The notes: generated by a model from the letters alone, not told the origin. Shown: positions 1 to 6,255, counted from the stretch's first letter. The stretch is DNA of 7,275 nt from Candidatus Gastranaerophilales bacterium (GCA_021202305.1 JAJQDG010000178.1:1-7275); one strand, 5' to 3'. Numbers and translations: made by a program.

Positions 1-31
1 ACAAAAAGGATGTTTTAAAAAACAAAATGCA

Positions 32-81
32 GGAGCGGCAAGCTTACTTATCGGCTGCGGAAATGAGCGGCTTGCCGCTCC
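32..81. repeat. 12-bp perfect inverted repeat (arm A)
   Basis: GGAGCGGCAAGC at 32-43 is the exact reverse complement of GCTTGCCGCTCC at 70-81. The right arm also takes part in a local hairpin, GAGCGG-CTTG-CCGCTC at 65-80, so alternative foldings compete. Confidence 0.85.
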
Positions 82-145
82 CGCTTCCGCAGCCGATGAA
101 CTTATTCCCGTTTTAAGAGCAGAGCAAATGCCCGCAGCCGATAAG
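47..145. repeat. 14-bp perfect inverted repeat, alternative partner for arm B
   Basis: CTTATCGGCTGCGG at 47-60 is the exact reverse complement of CCGCAGCCGATAAG at 132-145. The left B arm thus has two possible partners, at 85-97 and 132-145. Confidence 0.85.
50..97. repeat. 13-bp perfect inverted repeat (arm B), interleaved with arm A
   Basis: ATCGGCTGCGGAA at 50-62 is the exact reverse complement of TTCCGCAGCCGAT at 85-97. Its left arm lies inside the A loop and its right arm outside it, giving the order A-B-A'-B'. If transcribed, the two pairings could only coexist as a pseudoknot. Confidence 0.85.
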
Positions 146-154
146 CTTATTTCC
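87..154 (+). repeat. Imperfect direct repeat, 23 bp, 45-base period
   Basis: Positions 87-109 and 132-154 match at 20 of 23 bases, both starting CCGCAGCCGAT and ending in a CTTATT-CC segment. A further CAGCCGAT occurs at 231-238. The motif therefore appears three times forward and once inverted (50-57). Confidence 0.8.
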
Positions 155-162
155 AAATGGAA

Positions 163-180
163 GCGGCATGCGAGTGCCGC
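163..180. repeat. Hairpin GCGGCA / TGCCGC
   Basis: A 6-bp perfect stem (163-168 with 175-180) and a 6-base loop. It lies directly after a smaller TTCC/GGAA hairpin (151-162). Confidence 0.6.
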
Positions 181-186
181 CCTGTT

Positions 187-230
187 AATGACAGGAAAAG
201 GACGGCAACTGCCTTTAAAAACCTGTCATT
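187..230. repeat. 9-bp perfect inverted repeat enclosing a small hairpin
   Basis: AATGACAGG at 187-195 is the exact reverse complement of CCTGTCATT at 222-230. The interior holds AAAGG/CCTTT (197-201 with 212-216). The whole could fold as one extended interrupted hairpin of 44 bases. Confidence 0.65.
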
Positions 231-380
231 CAGCCGATTTTTTGGCAGAGAGTTTTTGCATGGCTGCAGTGCAGTGCTTTATTGAGAGCAAAACTTAAAG
301 CGCCCTGACTATGCAGCTGCATTTATTGATTTATTAATTGGCAGACGGCAGTTTGGATTATCCTGAAACAAAATAATTTA

Positions 381-1967
381 TTAAAGCTTAATAAATTTAG
401 GTTCAATAACTCCTTCAATTTTGCTTATTTTATCAAGAGTATCACTTTCAACAACGTCATCGGTATTGATTATCATTAAGCTGATGTCATCATTTGAATC
501 ATGTTTTTGCGCGACTTGCATTTTTGAGATATTAACATTATCTGCGCCCAAAACCGAAGCTGCCTGACCAATCATATTAGGCTTATTTTTATGCGGAATT
601 AAAAGCATGAATTTATCAGGTTCAATTGATGTTATATAATTATCAAGTTTGACAATTCTCTCAACATGCGGCGCTATAAGGGCGCCTGCAACTTCAACAC
701 AGGATTTATCACCTTCCAATTTAACGGATATGGAGCCTGTATAATCCGTTGTCTGTTCGGATTTTTTAACTGTAACATTAATGCCGCGCTGCTTTGCAAT
801 AAAAGGCGCATTGACATAATTGACGCCGAGCATATTAGAAGATAAAACCCCTTTTAAAACCGCAACAGAAAGCGGCGAAACATCAAGTCCCGCAAGGTTT
901 CCTTTCACTTCAATATCTATTTTTCTCAAGTTTCCGGTTAAAGTTTGCGAAGCAATTTTTGCGATAGCTTCAGACAAAGGCATATAATCTTTGACCGGCT
1001 CCAAAATTTGGGGTTTTAATGCCGGAATATTCACCGCGGAAGCCGCATCCCCGCCCGATAAAACCTCTTTTACTTGAGATGCAACATCAAGCGCAACGTT
1101 AATTTGCGCTTCACTGGTACTTGCACCCAGATGAGGAGTTAAGACAACTTTATTGCCCAGCTTCAAAAGAGGGGAATTTTGAATATTTTTTTCATCTTCA
1201 TAAACATCAATTGCAGCGCCTGCCACCTGCCCGCTTTCTATGGCTGATACAAGCGCGGCTTCATCTACAATGCCCCCGCGGGCGCAATTTATGATACGCA
1301 CACCTTTTTTCATTCTGTTAATTGAATTTGTGCTTATAAGAGAAGCGGTTTCTTTTGTTTTTGGCGTATGAACCGTTATGAAATCAGGAATTGCCCAAAA
1401 ATCATCCAGATGTTCGATATATTTGCCGCCGAATTTTTCTACATATTCTTTTGTGGCATAAGGATCATTAACAACTAAATTCATGCCCATTGCAAGTGCT
1501 GCGCGCGCTACGTGCTGCCCTATTTTACCAAAACCGATTATGCCGAGCGTTTTATTAAAAACTTCAACTCCGGTAAATTTTGACCTTTCCCATAACCCTT
1601 GCTTAACTGAAAAATCCGCAGAAGGAATATTTCTGCTTAATGACATCATCAGCGCTAAAGTGTGTTCCGCTGCCGCATTTGTGTTGCCGTCCGGAGAATT
1701 TACAACAATAATGCCTTTTTTAGTTGCCGCATCAAGGTCTATATTATCTACCCCTACTCCTGCACGTCCGATTATTTTCATATTAACGGAAGCTTCTATA
1801 ATTTTTGCGGTAACTTTTGTTTGAGAACGAACCAACAGCGCATCATACGCACCGATTATTTTAACAAGCTCATCTTCTTCCATGGTAGGAAGGATATCCA
1901 CTTCTGCAACGGAAGAAATAATATCTTTCGCACTTTCGTTTATTTTATCGGTTATCAAAACCCTCAT
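381..1967 (-). CDS. serA: D-3-phosphoglycerate dehydrogenase, long form with ASB and ACT domains
   Basis: It catalyses NAD-dependent oxidation of 3-phosphoglycerate to 3-phosphohydroxypyruvate, the first committed step of serine synthesis in the cytoplasm. The 528 residues match the long bacterial form. The substrate-binding half spans about 1-98 and 290-315, with RAGVGVDN at 68-75. The Rossmann domain has GFGKIG at 145-150 and D168 in the NAD-selecting position. By family alignment the catalytic set is R230 (in CARGG), E259 and H279 (in PHLGAS). An intervening ASB-type domain covers about 318-445 and a C-terminal ACT domain about 452-528; the ACT domain suggests serine or other allosteric control. 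The residue after catalytic E259 is Lys rather than the usual Pro, a minor oddity. The ATG overlaps the stop of the upstream aminotransferase as ATGA, with AGAGGG at 1977-1982 nine bases before it, so translation is probably coupled. It is the last gene of the run. No strong terminator follows. Confidence 0.96.
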   Translation of the reverse strand: MRVLITDKINESAKDIISSVAEVDILPTMEEDELVKIIGAYDALLVRSQTKVTAKIIEASVNMKIIGRAGVGVDNIDLDAATKKGIIVVNSPDGNTNAAAEHTLALMMSLSRNIPSADFSVKQGLWERSKFTGVEVFNKTLGIIGFGKIGQHVARAALAMGMNLVVNDPYATKEYVEKFGGKYIEHLDDFWAIPDFITVHTPKTKETASLISTNSINRMKKGVRIINCARGGIVDEAALVSAIESGQVAGAAIDVYEDEKNIQNSPLLKLGNKVVLTPHLGASTSEAQINVALDVASQVKEVLSGGDAASAVNIPALKPQILEPVKDYMPLSEAIAKIASQTLTGNLRKIDIEVKGNLAGLDVSPLSVAVLKGVLSSNMLGVNYVNAPFIAKQRGINVTVKKSEQTTDYTGSISVKLEGDKSCVEVAGALIAPHVERIVKLDNYITSIEPDKFMLLIPHKNKPNMIGQAASVLGADNVNISKMQVAQKHDSNDDISLMIINTDDVVESDTLDKISKIEGVIEPKFIKL

Positions 1968-3058
1968 TTTTTTAATCCCTCTATTGTTTCCTTTAAAGAT
2001 GCAAGCGCCGTCAAAACATCGCGCCTTGAAACAAAGCCCAGAGTACCCATTCTGAAAATTTTGTCCTTGAGGTCGTTTTGACCGTTTGCAACCGTAATAT
2101 CGTATTTTTCTTTCATAACTCTTCTTATATCAGGTACCAAAACCCCTTCAGGCGGTAAAACCGATGTAATTGCATAGCTTGCAATATTTTCATCTTCCAC
2201 AAAAAGTTTCAGCCCCATATCTTTTAAGCCTTCGCGCAAAAGCTTTGCATTTGATTTGTGCAGTTCAAATATTTCATTTAAGCCCGTTTGTTTCATTATT
2301 GAAAGCGCTTCATCCAGCGCGACAACAAGATTTACGGCAGGAGTCCAGGGGGTTGTGTCTTTATCCAAATTCTTTTTATAATCTGTCCAATTGAAATAAA
2401 AATCAGGATACTTACATTGTTTATGCATTTCAAATGCCCTGTCGTTTGCAGCCAAAAATGCAAGCCCCGGGGGAATCATAAACCCTTTTTGCGAACCCGA
2501 AACAAGTACATCTATTCCCCATTCATCCATAGGACAATTTATTGCTCCAAGAGAAGTTATGCCGTCAACAACGCTCAGGGCGCCGTAATTTTTCACGAGT
2601 TTAACTAATTCCTTAACAGGGTTTGTAACACCTGTTGAGGTTTCATTATGGGTCATTGTAACTATTTTGATATTATCATTTTCTTTTAAAACTTTTTCTA
2701 AATCGCAAGGGTCAATTGCTTTTCCGTAGGGAACTTCCAGCTCAATTACATCAGCACCCCTTGATTTTGCAATTTTTGCCCACCTGCGCCCGAAATTTCC
2801 TATTATAAGACAAAGAACCCTATCGCCTTCATTAACTAAATTTCCCATGGCGGAACACATTGCACCCGTGCCTGAGGATGTATAAATATGGACATCGTAT
2901 TTAGTTTGAAAAACCCATTTTAAACCTTCTTCAACGCGCCTTAAAATTGTGGAAAATTCCTTGCTTCTGTGTCCTATCGGATGTTTTGCAAGCGCCAGAA
3001 GCACGCTTTGCGGAACGGGTGTGGGCCCGGGTATCATCAAAAATTCTTTATCCTGCAT
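1964..3058 (-). CDS. Class V PLP aminotransferase, alanine-glyoxylate / serine-pyruvate type
   Basis: This is a fold-type I, class V aminotransferase of the AGT/serine-pyruvate group, 364 residues, the usual family length and cytoplasmic. Visible marks are the N-terminal IPGPTPVP at 9-16, KHPIGHRS at 25-32, the cofactor-phosphate segment SSGTGAM at 61-67, the PLP-ring Asp D165 (VVDGITS), the Schiff-base lysine K191 in SGSQKG, and R336 in FRMGTLGF, the expected substrate-carboxylate arginine. The overall pattern recalls cyanobacterial members, some of which were historically labelled a soluble hydrogenase subunit; nothing here suggests hydrogenase activity. ATG is supported by AAGGAG at 3067-3072, eight bases upstream. 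It follows the acetyltransferase after 15 bases and overlaps serA by four. That coupling suggests it transaminates a serine-pathway keto acid: either 3-phosphohydroxypyruvate in place of SerC, or glyoxylate/hydroxypyruvate/pyruvate with serine or alanine. The exact substrate cannot be read from sequence. Confidence 0.93.
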   Translation of the reverse strand: MQDKEFLMIPGPTPVPQSVLLALAKHPIGHRSKEFSTILRRVEEGLKWVFQTKYDVHIYTSSGTGAMCSAMGNLVNEGDRVLCLIIGNFGRRWAKIAKSRGADVIELEVPYGKAIDPCDLEKVLKENDNIKIVTMTHNETSTGVTNPVKELVKLVKNYGALSVVDGITSLGAINCPMDEWGIDVLVSGSQKGFMIPPGLAFLAANDRAFEMHKQCKYPDFYFNWTDYKKNLDKDTTPWTPAVNLVVALDEALSIMKQTGLNEIFELHKSNAKLLREGLKDMGLKLFVEDENIASYAITSVLPPEGVLVPDIRRVMKEKYDITVANGQNDLKDKIFRMGTLGFVSRRDVLTALASLKETIEGLKK

Positions 3059-3073
3059 CTAATTCTCTCCTTG

Positions 3074-4054
3074 TTAAGACTGCGATTCGGGCAAATAAGC
3101 CTGCGGATACGTATATGTAAGCTTAAAGCCCATTTGTTCATACATTTTAACGGCAGGCGTATTATCATAATCTGTGCTTACGTTTAATACATCCACGTTT
3201 ATAAGCCCTTGCTTATTTAATTTAATAATATCCTCTACGGCAAGCTTTAACATTACTTCAGAAAGCCCGAGTCCGCGGTGTTCCTGTACAATTCCCACAA
3301 GCGGAATATTTGCGATATGAATACCGGTTATATTTGCAAGACAAAAGCCGACAACTTCATTTTCATAGAGCAAAATCTTGCTTGATGAGGGTAAAAATTT
3401 GCCGTATATCTCCTCGGTAATTTTGTTTGTAATGTCATCCGCGCCTTTTAATGTTTTAAATCGAGGGTCAAAATTTATATCGGACGTATTTTCAAAAGCC
3501 TTGAAAATACAATTTCTAAGCCCTTCTTTAAAAACATCGCGGTAAGAAACAATTTTATACCCGATAGGAAGCTCCGTAAAACGTATTTTTTCAAGCGCGC
3601 GGGTTTCTTTTTTATCTGTAATCGGAAAATCCAACACTGCAAGATTTACAAATTTAAACCCGAAATCGCCTGCAATATCTTTAAAATTTTCCTGAATGCC
3701 AAGCATAGGATAGCTGACCAGAGATGTTTTTCTGTATTCTTTCGTTTCATCCAAAAAAGCTTGTAAAAGGAGCTTTTTCTTCTCATTTAAATTTTCATCG
3801 CCAAGACAGTGAATAACATAAAGCTCAATTGAATTTTCCTGCGCTTTTGAATATGCCAGAAACGCCGTTGGAATAGCACCTTCAAGCAAAATAATACACT
3901 TTATGATATCTTTGTTAAAATATTCAAGAAAATCGTCATAATTCAACGGTTCAAGTTCAAAACGGTATAATTTGGCGCAATTTACACGAAAATCATTGTA
4001 CGCGCCCATGAAAATTTTAAAATATTTTTCGGTTAAAACTTCCGTTTGATACAT
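3074..4054 (-). CDS. GNAT-family N-acetyltransferase, probable tandem-domain protein
   Basis: The 326 residues are about twice a single GNAT domain. The C-terminal half (about 165-326) carries the acetyl-CoA signature. Motif A is VGIVQEHRGLGLSEVML at 253-269, where R260-G-L-G263-L-S265 fits the Q/RxxGxG/A pattern with Ser at the last position. Motif B is around DYDNTPAVKMYEQMGF at 295-310, with N298 and Y305 in the usual places. The N-terminal half (about 1-145) has a GNAT-like strand/helix order ending in GDFGFKFVNLAVLDF but lacks a clear P-loop, so I infer a degenerate partner domain. No signal peptide or membrane segment is seen. The substrate is unknown: small-molecule amine, protein N-terminus or antibiotic are all possible. 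AAGGA at 4061-4065, six bases before the ATG, supports the start. The gene lies 28 bases after ribBA and 15 before the aminotransferase, and a candidate promoter overlaps the ribBA stop. No functional tie to riboflavin or serine synthesis is evident. Confidence 0.85.
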   Translation of the reverse strand: MYQTEVLTEKYFKIFMGAYNDFRVNCAKLYRFELEPLNYDDFLEYFNKDIIKCIILLEGAIPTAFLAYSKAQENSIELYVIHCLGDENLNEKKKLLLQAFLDETKEYRKTSLVSYPMLGIQENFKDIAGDFGFKFVNLAVLDFPITDKKETRALEKIRFTELPIGYKIVSYRDVFKEGLRNCIFKAFENTSDINFDPRFKTLKGADDITNKITEEIYGKFLPSSSKILLYENEVVGFCLANITGIHIANIPLVGIVQEHRGLGLSEVMLKLAVEDIIKLNKQGLINVDVLNVSTDYDNTPAVKMYEQMGFKLTYTYPQAYLPESQS

Positions 4055-4076
4055 TGTAATTCCTTAATTTGTGCAT

Positions 4077-4085
4077 ATTATATCA
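4077..4085 (-). promoter_or_regulatory. Extended -10 promoter overlapping the ribBA stop
   Basis: The minus strand reads TGATATAAT. The TGA stop of ribBA (4083-4085) supplies the TGn element and a consensus TATAAT follows at 4077-4082. The -35 position is poor (CTGTCT at 17-base spacing, three of six matches), which is tolerable for an extended -10 promoter. Transcription would begin near 4070, leaving a short leader before AAGGA and the ATG of the acetyltransferase. It may give the acetyltransferase-aminotransferase-serA trio its own transcript in addition to read-through from ribBA. Confidence 0.45.
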
Positions 4086-5327
4086 CAAACTTTTTTCAAA
4101 GACAGCACATAGGGCTTCATTATTTACATCTTTATACAAATGCTCCATGCGCTCAATTTTTGTTTGGATATATTTTTCATTATATTTATTGATTTTAGGG
4201 GGGATTGCAACTCTTTCTTTCATTACAAGCCCGTATCCTGTCAGAGCGACTATTTTTTTAGGATTATTTGTAATCAGATTAAATTCCCGATACCCTATAT
4301 CCAAAAGAATTTGTGCGCCGGTACCGTAATTTCTTAAATCTGATTTAAAACCAAGAGTTATATTTGCATCAACCGTGTCCTGCCCCATATCCTGCAATTT
4401 GTAAGTTTTTAATTTGTTTATAAGCCCTATCCCGCGCCCTTCATGGTCGCGAATATATACAAGCGCGCCCTTGCCGTAATTTGAAATCATTTTTAAAGAA
4501 TCAATTAATTGCTGATTGCAGTCGCATTTTAAACTGTGAAAAATATCGCCGGTTAAACATTCGGAATGCATTCTGACAAGCGGAATTTTATCAGTGCCGT
4601 CATCTTTTACAAGCGCAACATGTTCAACACCCGTTAATTCATCTATGTACCCGTAAATTTCAAATTGCCCGAATTCAGTAGGCAGCGGTGTTTGAACCAT
4701 TCTTTTAACGTGTCTTTCAAACCCCAGACGGTATTCAATTAAATCCGCAACGGTAATCATTTTAATATTGTGTTTTTTTGCAAATTCAAAAAGTTCATCC
4801 CGTCTTGCCATTGTACCGTTTTCATTCATAATCTCACATATAACGCCGGATGGAATAAGCCCCGCTAATTTTGCCAGATCCACGGCCGTTTCTGTATGCC
4901 CCGCACGTTTTAAAACACCGCCTTCTTTTGCAATCAAAGGAAATATATGCCCCGGGCGGCGAAGGTCTGCCGGTTTTGTATTCCGGTCAATTATAACACT
5001 TACGGTTTTTGCTCTGTCAAATGCGGAAATTCCGGTTGTTGTGCCGAATTTAGGGTCTGCATCAACAGATTGAGTAAAATTTGTACCCTTTATATCGGTA
5101 TTATGTTCAACCATAGGCGTTATGCCCAATCTGTCTGCAATTTCACCTGTAATTGCCTGACAAATAAGTCCGCGGCAATTCAGCGCCATAAAATTTATTA
5201 TTTCAGGCGAAGCATATTGAGCAGGAATTATTAAATCACCTTCGTTTTCGCGATTTTCATCATCTGCAACAATAATCGGGCGTTTTGCCCTAAATTCTTC
5301 AATTGCTTCTTTAATTGTGTTAAACAT
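4083..5327 (-). CDS. ribBA: Bifunctional 3,4-dihydroxy-2-butanone-4-phosphate synthase / GTP cyclohydrolase II
   Basis: It makes both precursors of riboflavin: the four-carbon unit from ribulose 5-phosphate (RibB half) and the pyrimidine from GTP (RibA half). The RibB domain spans about 1-200 with RENEGD at 26-31, RPGH at 124-127, AGHTE at 142-146 and the CEIMNENG segment containing E165. By comparison with E. coli RibB, E27 and H144 are the metal ligands. The RibA domain spans about 205-400. Its zinc cysteines are C257, C268 and C270 (pattern Cx10CxC), followed by RDHEGRGIGL at 293-302, LRNYGTGAQI at 331-340 and TNNPKK at 353-358. Both halves therefore look active. The 414 residues are normal for the fusion. 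The RDHEGRGIGL wording resembles cyanobacterial and plant enzymes. ATG is supported by GGAAGGA at 5334-5340, six bases upstream. It follows ribE by 14 bases, so the two are almost certainly co-transcribed. ribH, often next, is absent downstream. Confidence 0.97.
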   Translation of the reverse strand: MFNTIKEAIEEFRAKRPIIVADDENRENEGDLIIPAQYASPEIINFMALNCRGLICQAITGEIADRLGITPMVEHNTDIKGTNFTQSVDADPKFGTTTGISAFDRAKTVSVIIDRNTKPADLRRPGHIFPLIAKEGGVLKRAGHTETAVDLAKLAGLIPSGVICEIMNENGTMARRDELFEFAKKHNIKMITVADLIEYRLGFERHVKRMVQTPLPTEFGQFEIYGYIDELTGVEHVALVKDDGTDKIPLVRMHSECLTGDIFHSLKCDCNQQLIDSLKMISNYGKGALVYIRDHEGRGIGLINKLKTYKLQDMGQDTVDANITLGFKSDLRNYGTGAQILLDIGYREFNLITNNPKKIVALTGYGLVMKERVAIPPKINKYNEKYIQTKIERMEHLYKDVNNEALCAVFEKSL

Positions 5328-5341
5328 TATTGTTCCTTCCC

Positions 5342-5950
5342 TTAAAAGCCGTTTTCAATTAAAAATTCACGGGTGATTTCTTTTTTTGGCGCGTTAAATT
5401 TATAAATGTATTTGGCTATCATATCATATTCTACATTAACCAAATCGAAACGGCGCAAATATTGAAGATTTGTTTTATTTAAAGTTTCAGGCAAAACCGA
5501 AACTTCAAAATAATTTTTTTCTGCATTGCACACGGTCAGGCTTACGCCGTTTATTGCTATTGAGCCTTTCAATGCAATAAGTGTTGTATCGCACTCAAAA
5601 CCGAAAATTTTTGCATAACCGTCTTTTTTTATCACGGCTATTTTTGCATTTGTATCAACATGCCCTGAAACCAGATGACCGTCAAGGCGGGAACTTAAAC
5701 GCATTGCGCGTTCCATGTTTACAAATTCGGAAAAAGGAGCAATGCATTTCAGGGTTTCATTCATCGTAAAAAAATCAAGGATTTTGCCGTTTTTATTTAT
5801 AACGGTCCTGCATGCCCCATCTATCGAAATGGAATCGCCTATATTAATTTCATCAGTGTTTAAATTACACTCAACAGAAAGCGCCAAACCGCCTCCGCTT
5901 TCAGCGGATTTAACAACTTTTGCTACATCTTCAATTAAGCCCGTGAACAT
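5342..5950 (-). CDS. ribE: Riboflavin synthase, alpha-chain type
   Basis: It dismutates two 6,7-dimethyl-8-ribityllumazine molecules into riboflavin and the pyrimidine intermediate, the last step of the pathway. The 202 residues form two homologous lumazine-binding repeats, about 1-94 and 95-190, as usual for the trimeric enzyme. Repeat 1 begins MFTGLIEDV and has SISIDGACRTV at 40-50, with C47 at the position of the family's N-terminal cysteine. Repeat 2 has RLDGHLVSGHVD at 88-99, KGSIAINGVSLTV at 128-140, and ends with VNVEYDMIAKY. I chose the ATG at 5948-5950 because MFTGLIE is the near-invariant family start. An upstream in-frame TTG (5972-5974) would add eight residues and is less likely. 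Neither start has a recognisable Shine-Dalgarno; the 20 bases before ATG are U-rich. It lies 65 bases downstream of the 72-residue gene and 14 upstream of ribBA. In some nomenclatures the gene is ribC. Confidence 0.95.
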   Translation of the reverse strand: MFTGLIEDVAKVVKSAESGGGLALSVECNLNTDEINIGDSISIDGACRTVINKNGKILDFFTMNETLKCIAPFSEFVNMERAMRLSSRLDGHLVSGHVDTNAKIAVIKKDGYAKIFGFECDTTLIALKGSIAINGVSLTVCNAEKNYFEVSVLPETLNKTNLQYLRRFDLVNVEYDMIAKYIYKFNAPKKEITREFLIENGF

Positions 5951-6015
5951 AAAAAGAAGATAGCACAAAAACAAATAAATATAAAAAGCCTGTTAATGCA
6001 CTAAAATGCTAAAAC

Positions 6016-6234
6016 TTATGCGAAATAATTTACTTTGTTGCCGTTTAATGAATGAATGCGACAGCCTTCGCAGTTTACATCAAGCTTTTCGCCCTTTTGA
6101 GAAAGGTCTGTTTTTGCAGGTGTGCTTTCAAGATAGCTGCTTGAAGTTTTCCGGGTGCCGTTGAAACCTACAGGGGAAGTTACCCTTGTTTTACCTGCAA
6201 TTGCTTGATTTGCTGTTATGATAGGTTGAATCAT
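6016..6234 (-). CDS. Small orphan protein with one CxxC pair, function unknown
   Basis: I do not recognise this 72-residue product. It is polar, with no signal peptide or membrane segment. The N-terminus MIQPIITANQAIAG is mildly hydrophobic. The middle (about 27-50) is rich in Ser, Thr and Lys and looks disordered. A single CEGC pair occurs at C55-C58, followed by RIHSLNGNKVNYFA to the end. One CxxC alone could bind a metal in a dimer or form a disulphide. It is very probably a real gene: the ATG follows GGAGGA (6241-6246) by six bases, and a near-consensus promoter lies just upstream at 6256-6284, giving a leader of only about 15 bases. It is flanked by the matrixin protease upstream (163 bases) and ribE downstream (65 bases). 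No good terminator separates it from ribE, so the same promoter may also feed the riboflavin genes. Confidence 0.72.
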   Translation of the reverse strand: MIQPIITANQAIAGKTRVTSPVGFNGTRKTSSSYLESTPAKTDLSQKGEKLDVNCEGCRIHSLNGNKVNYFA

Positions 6235-6240
6235 TACTTT

Positions 6241-6246
6241 TCCTCC
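6241..6246 (-). promoter_or_regulatory. Strong Shine-Dalgarno (GGAGGA) for the 72-residue gene
   Basis: On the minus strand GGAGGA ends six bases before the ATG at 6232-6234. It is the strongest ribosome-binding site in the window and is a main reason to accept a short unrecognised gene as real. Confidence 0.8.
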
Positions 6247-6255
6247 ACATTTGTA

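Larger units (their letters stand above)
1..380. other. Gene-poor left end, GC-rich palindromic patch
   Basis: No convincing gene is visible on either strand. Positions 61-180 contain 66 G or C in 120 bases by hand count, against 18 of 60 at 421-480 inside serA. The patch is packed with inverted repeats (listed separately). Right of about 240 it becomes more AT-rich and holds a 12-bp palindrome ATGCAGCTGCAT at 311-322. Two short plus-strand reading frames exist (27-116, 29 codons; 128-298, 56 codons) without good ribosome-binding sites. Downstream of serA (its stop at 381-383) no clean hairpin plus T-run terminator is found. The left part is cut by the window edge. Confidence 0.6.

Noticed and set aside
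27..116. 29-codon plus-strand frame in the repeat patch
   Set aside because: It is very short, its only AGG-like site is about 17 bases from the ATG, and its Pro/Leu-rich tail is a product of the inverted repeats.
27..180. CRISPR array
   Set aside because: Repeats are imperfect, mixed in orientation and too few, with no regular repeat-spacer pattern and no cas gene nearby.
340..380. Intrinsic terminator for serA (GTTT-GGAT-ATCC-AAAC region)
   Set aside because: The inverted repeat would leave a loop too small to form and no T run follows on the minus strand.
1483..2081. Plus-strand open frames of 113 and 139 codons opposite serA
   Set aside because: They lie antisense to a fully conserved serA and the end of the aminotransferase, have no recognisable motifs, and are explained as shadows of those genes.
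4768..5234. Plus-strand open frames of about 95-101 codons opposite ribBA
   Set aside because: They overlap conserved catalytic parts of RibBA in the opposite direction and have no supporting signals.
5951..5974. TTG start adding eight residues to RibE
   Set aside because: MFTGLIE is the near-universal N-terminus of riboflavin synthase and the extension has no ribosome-binding site.
5978..6006. Separate ribE promoter (TATATT with a TTTAGT-like -35)
   Set aside because: The -35 matches only about half the consensus and TATATT is expected by chance in such AT-rich DNA; read-through from the upstream promoter is simpler.
5948..6015. FMN riboswitch ahead of ribE
   Set aside because: Only 65 bases separate ribE from the previous gene and they are AU-rich, without the conserved RFN core or room for its helices.
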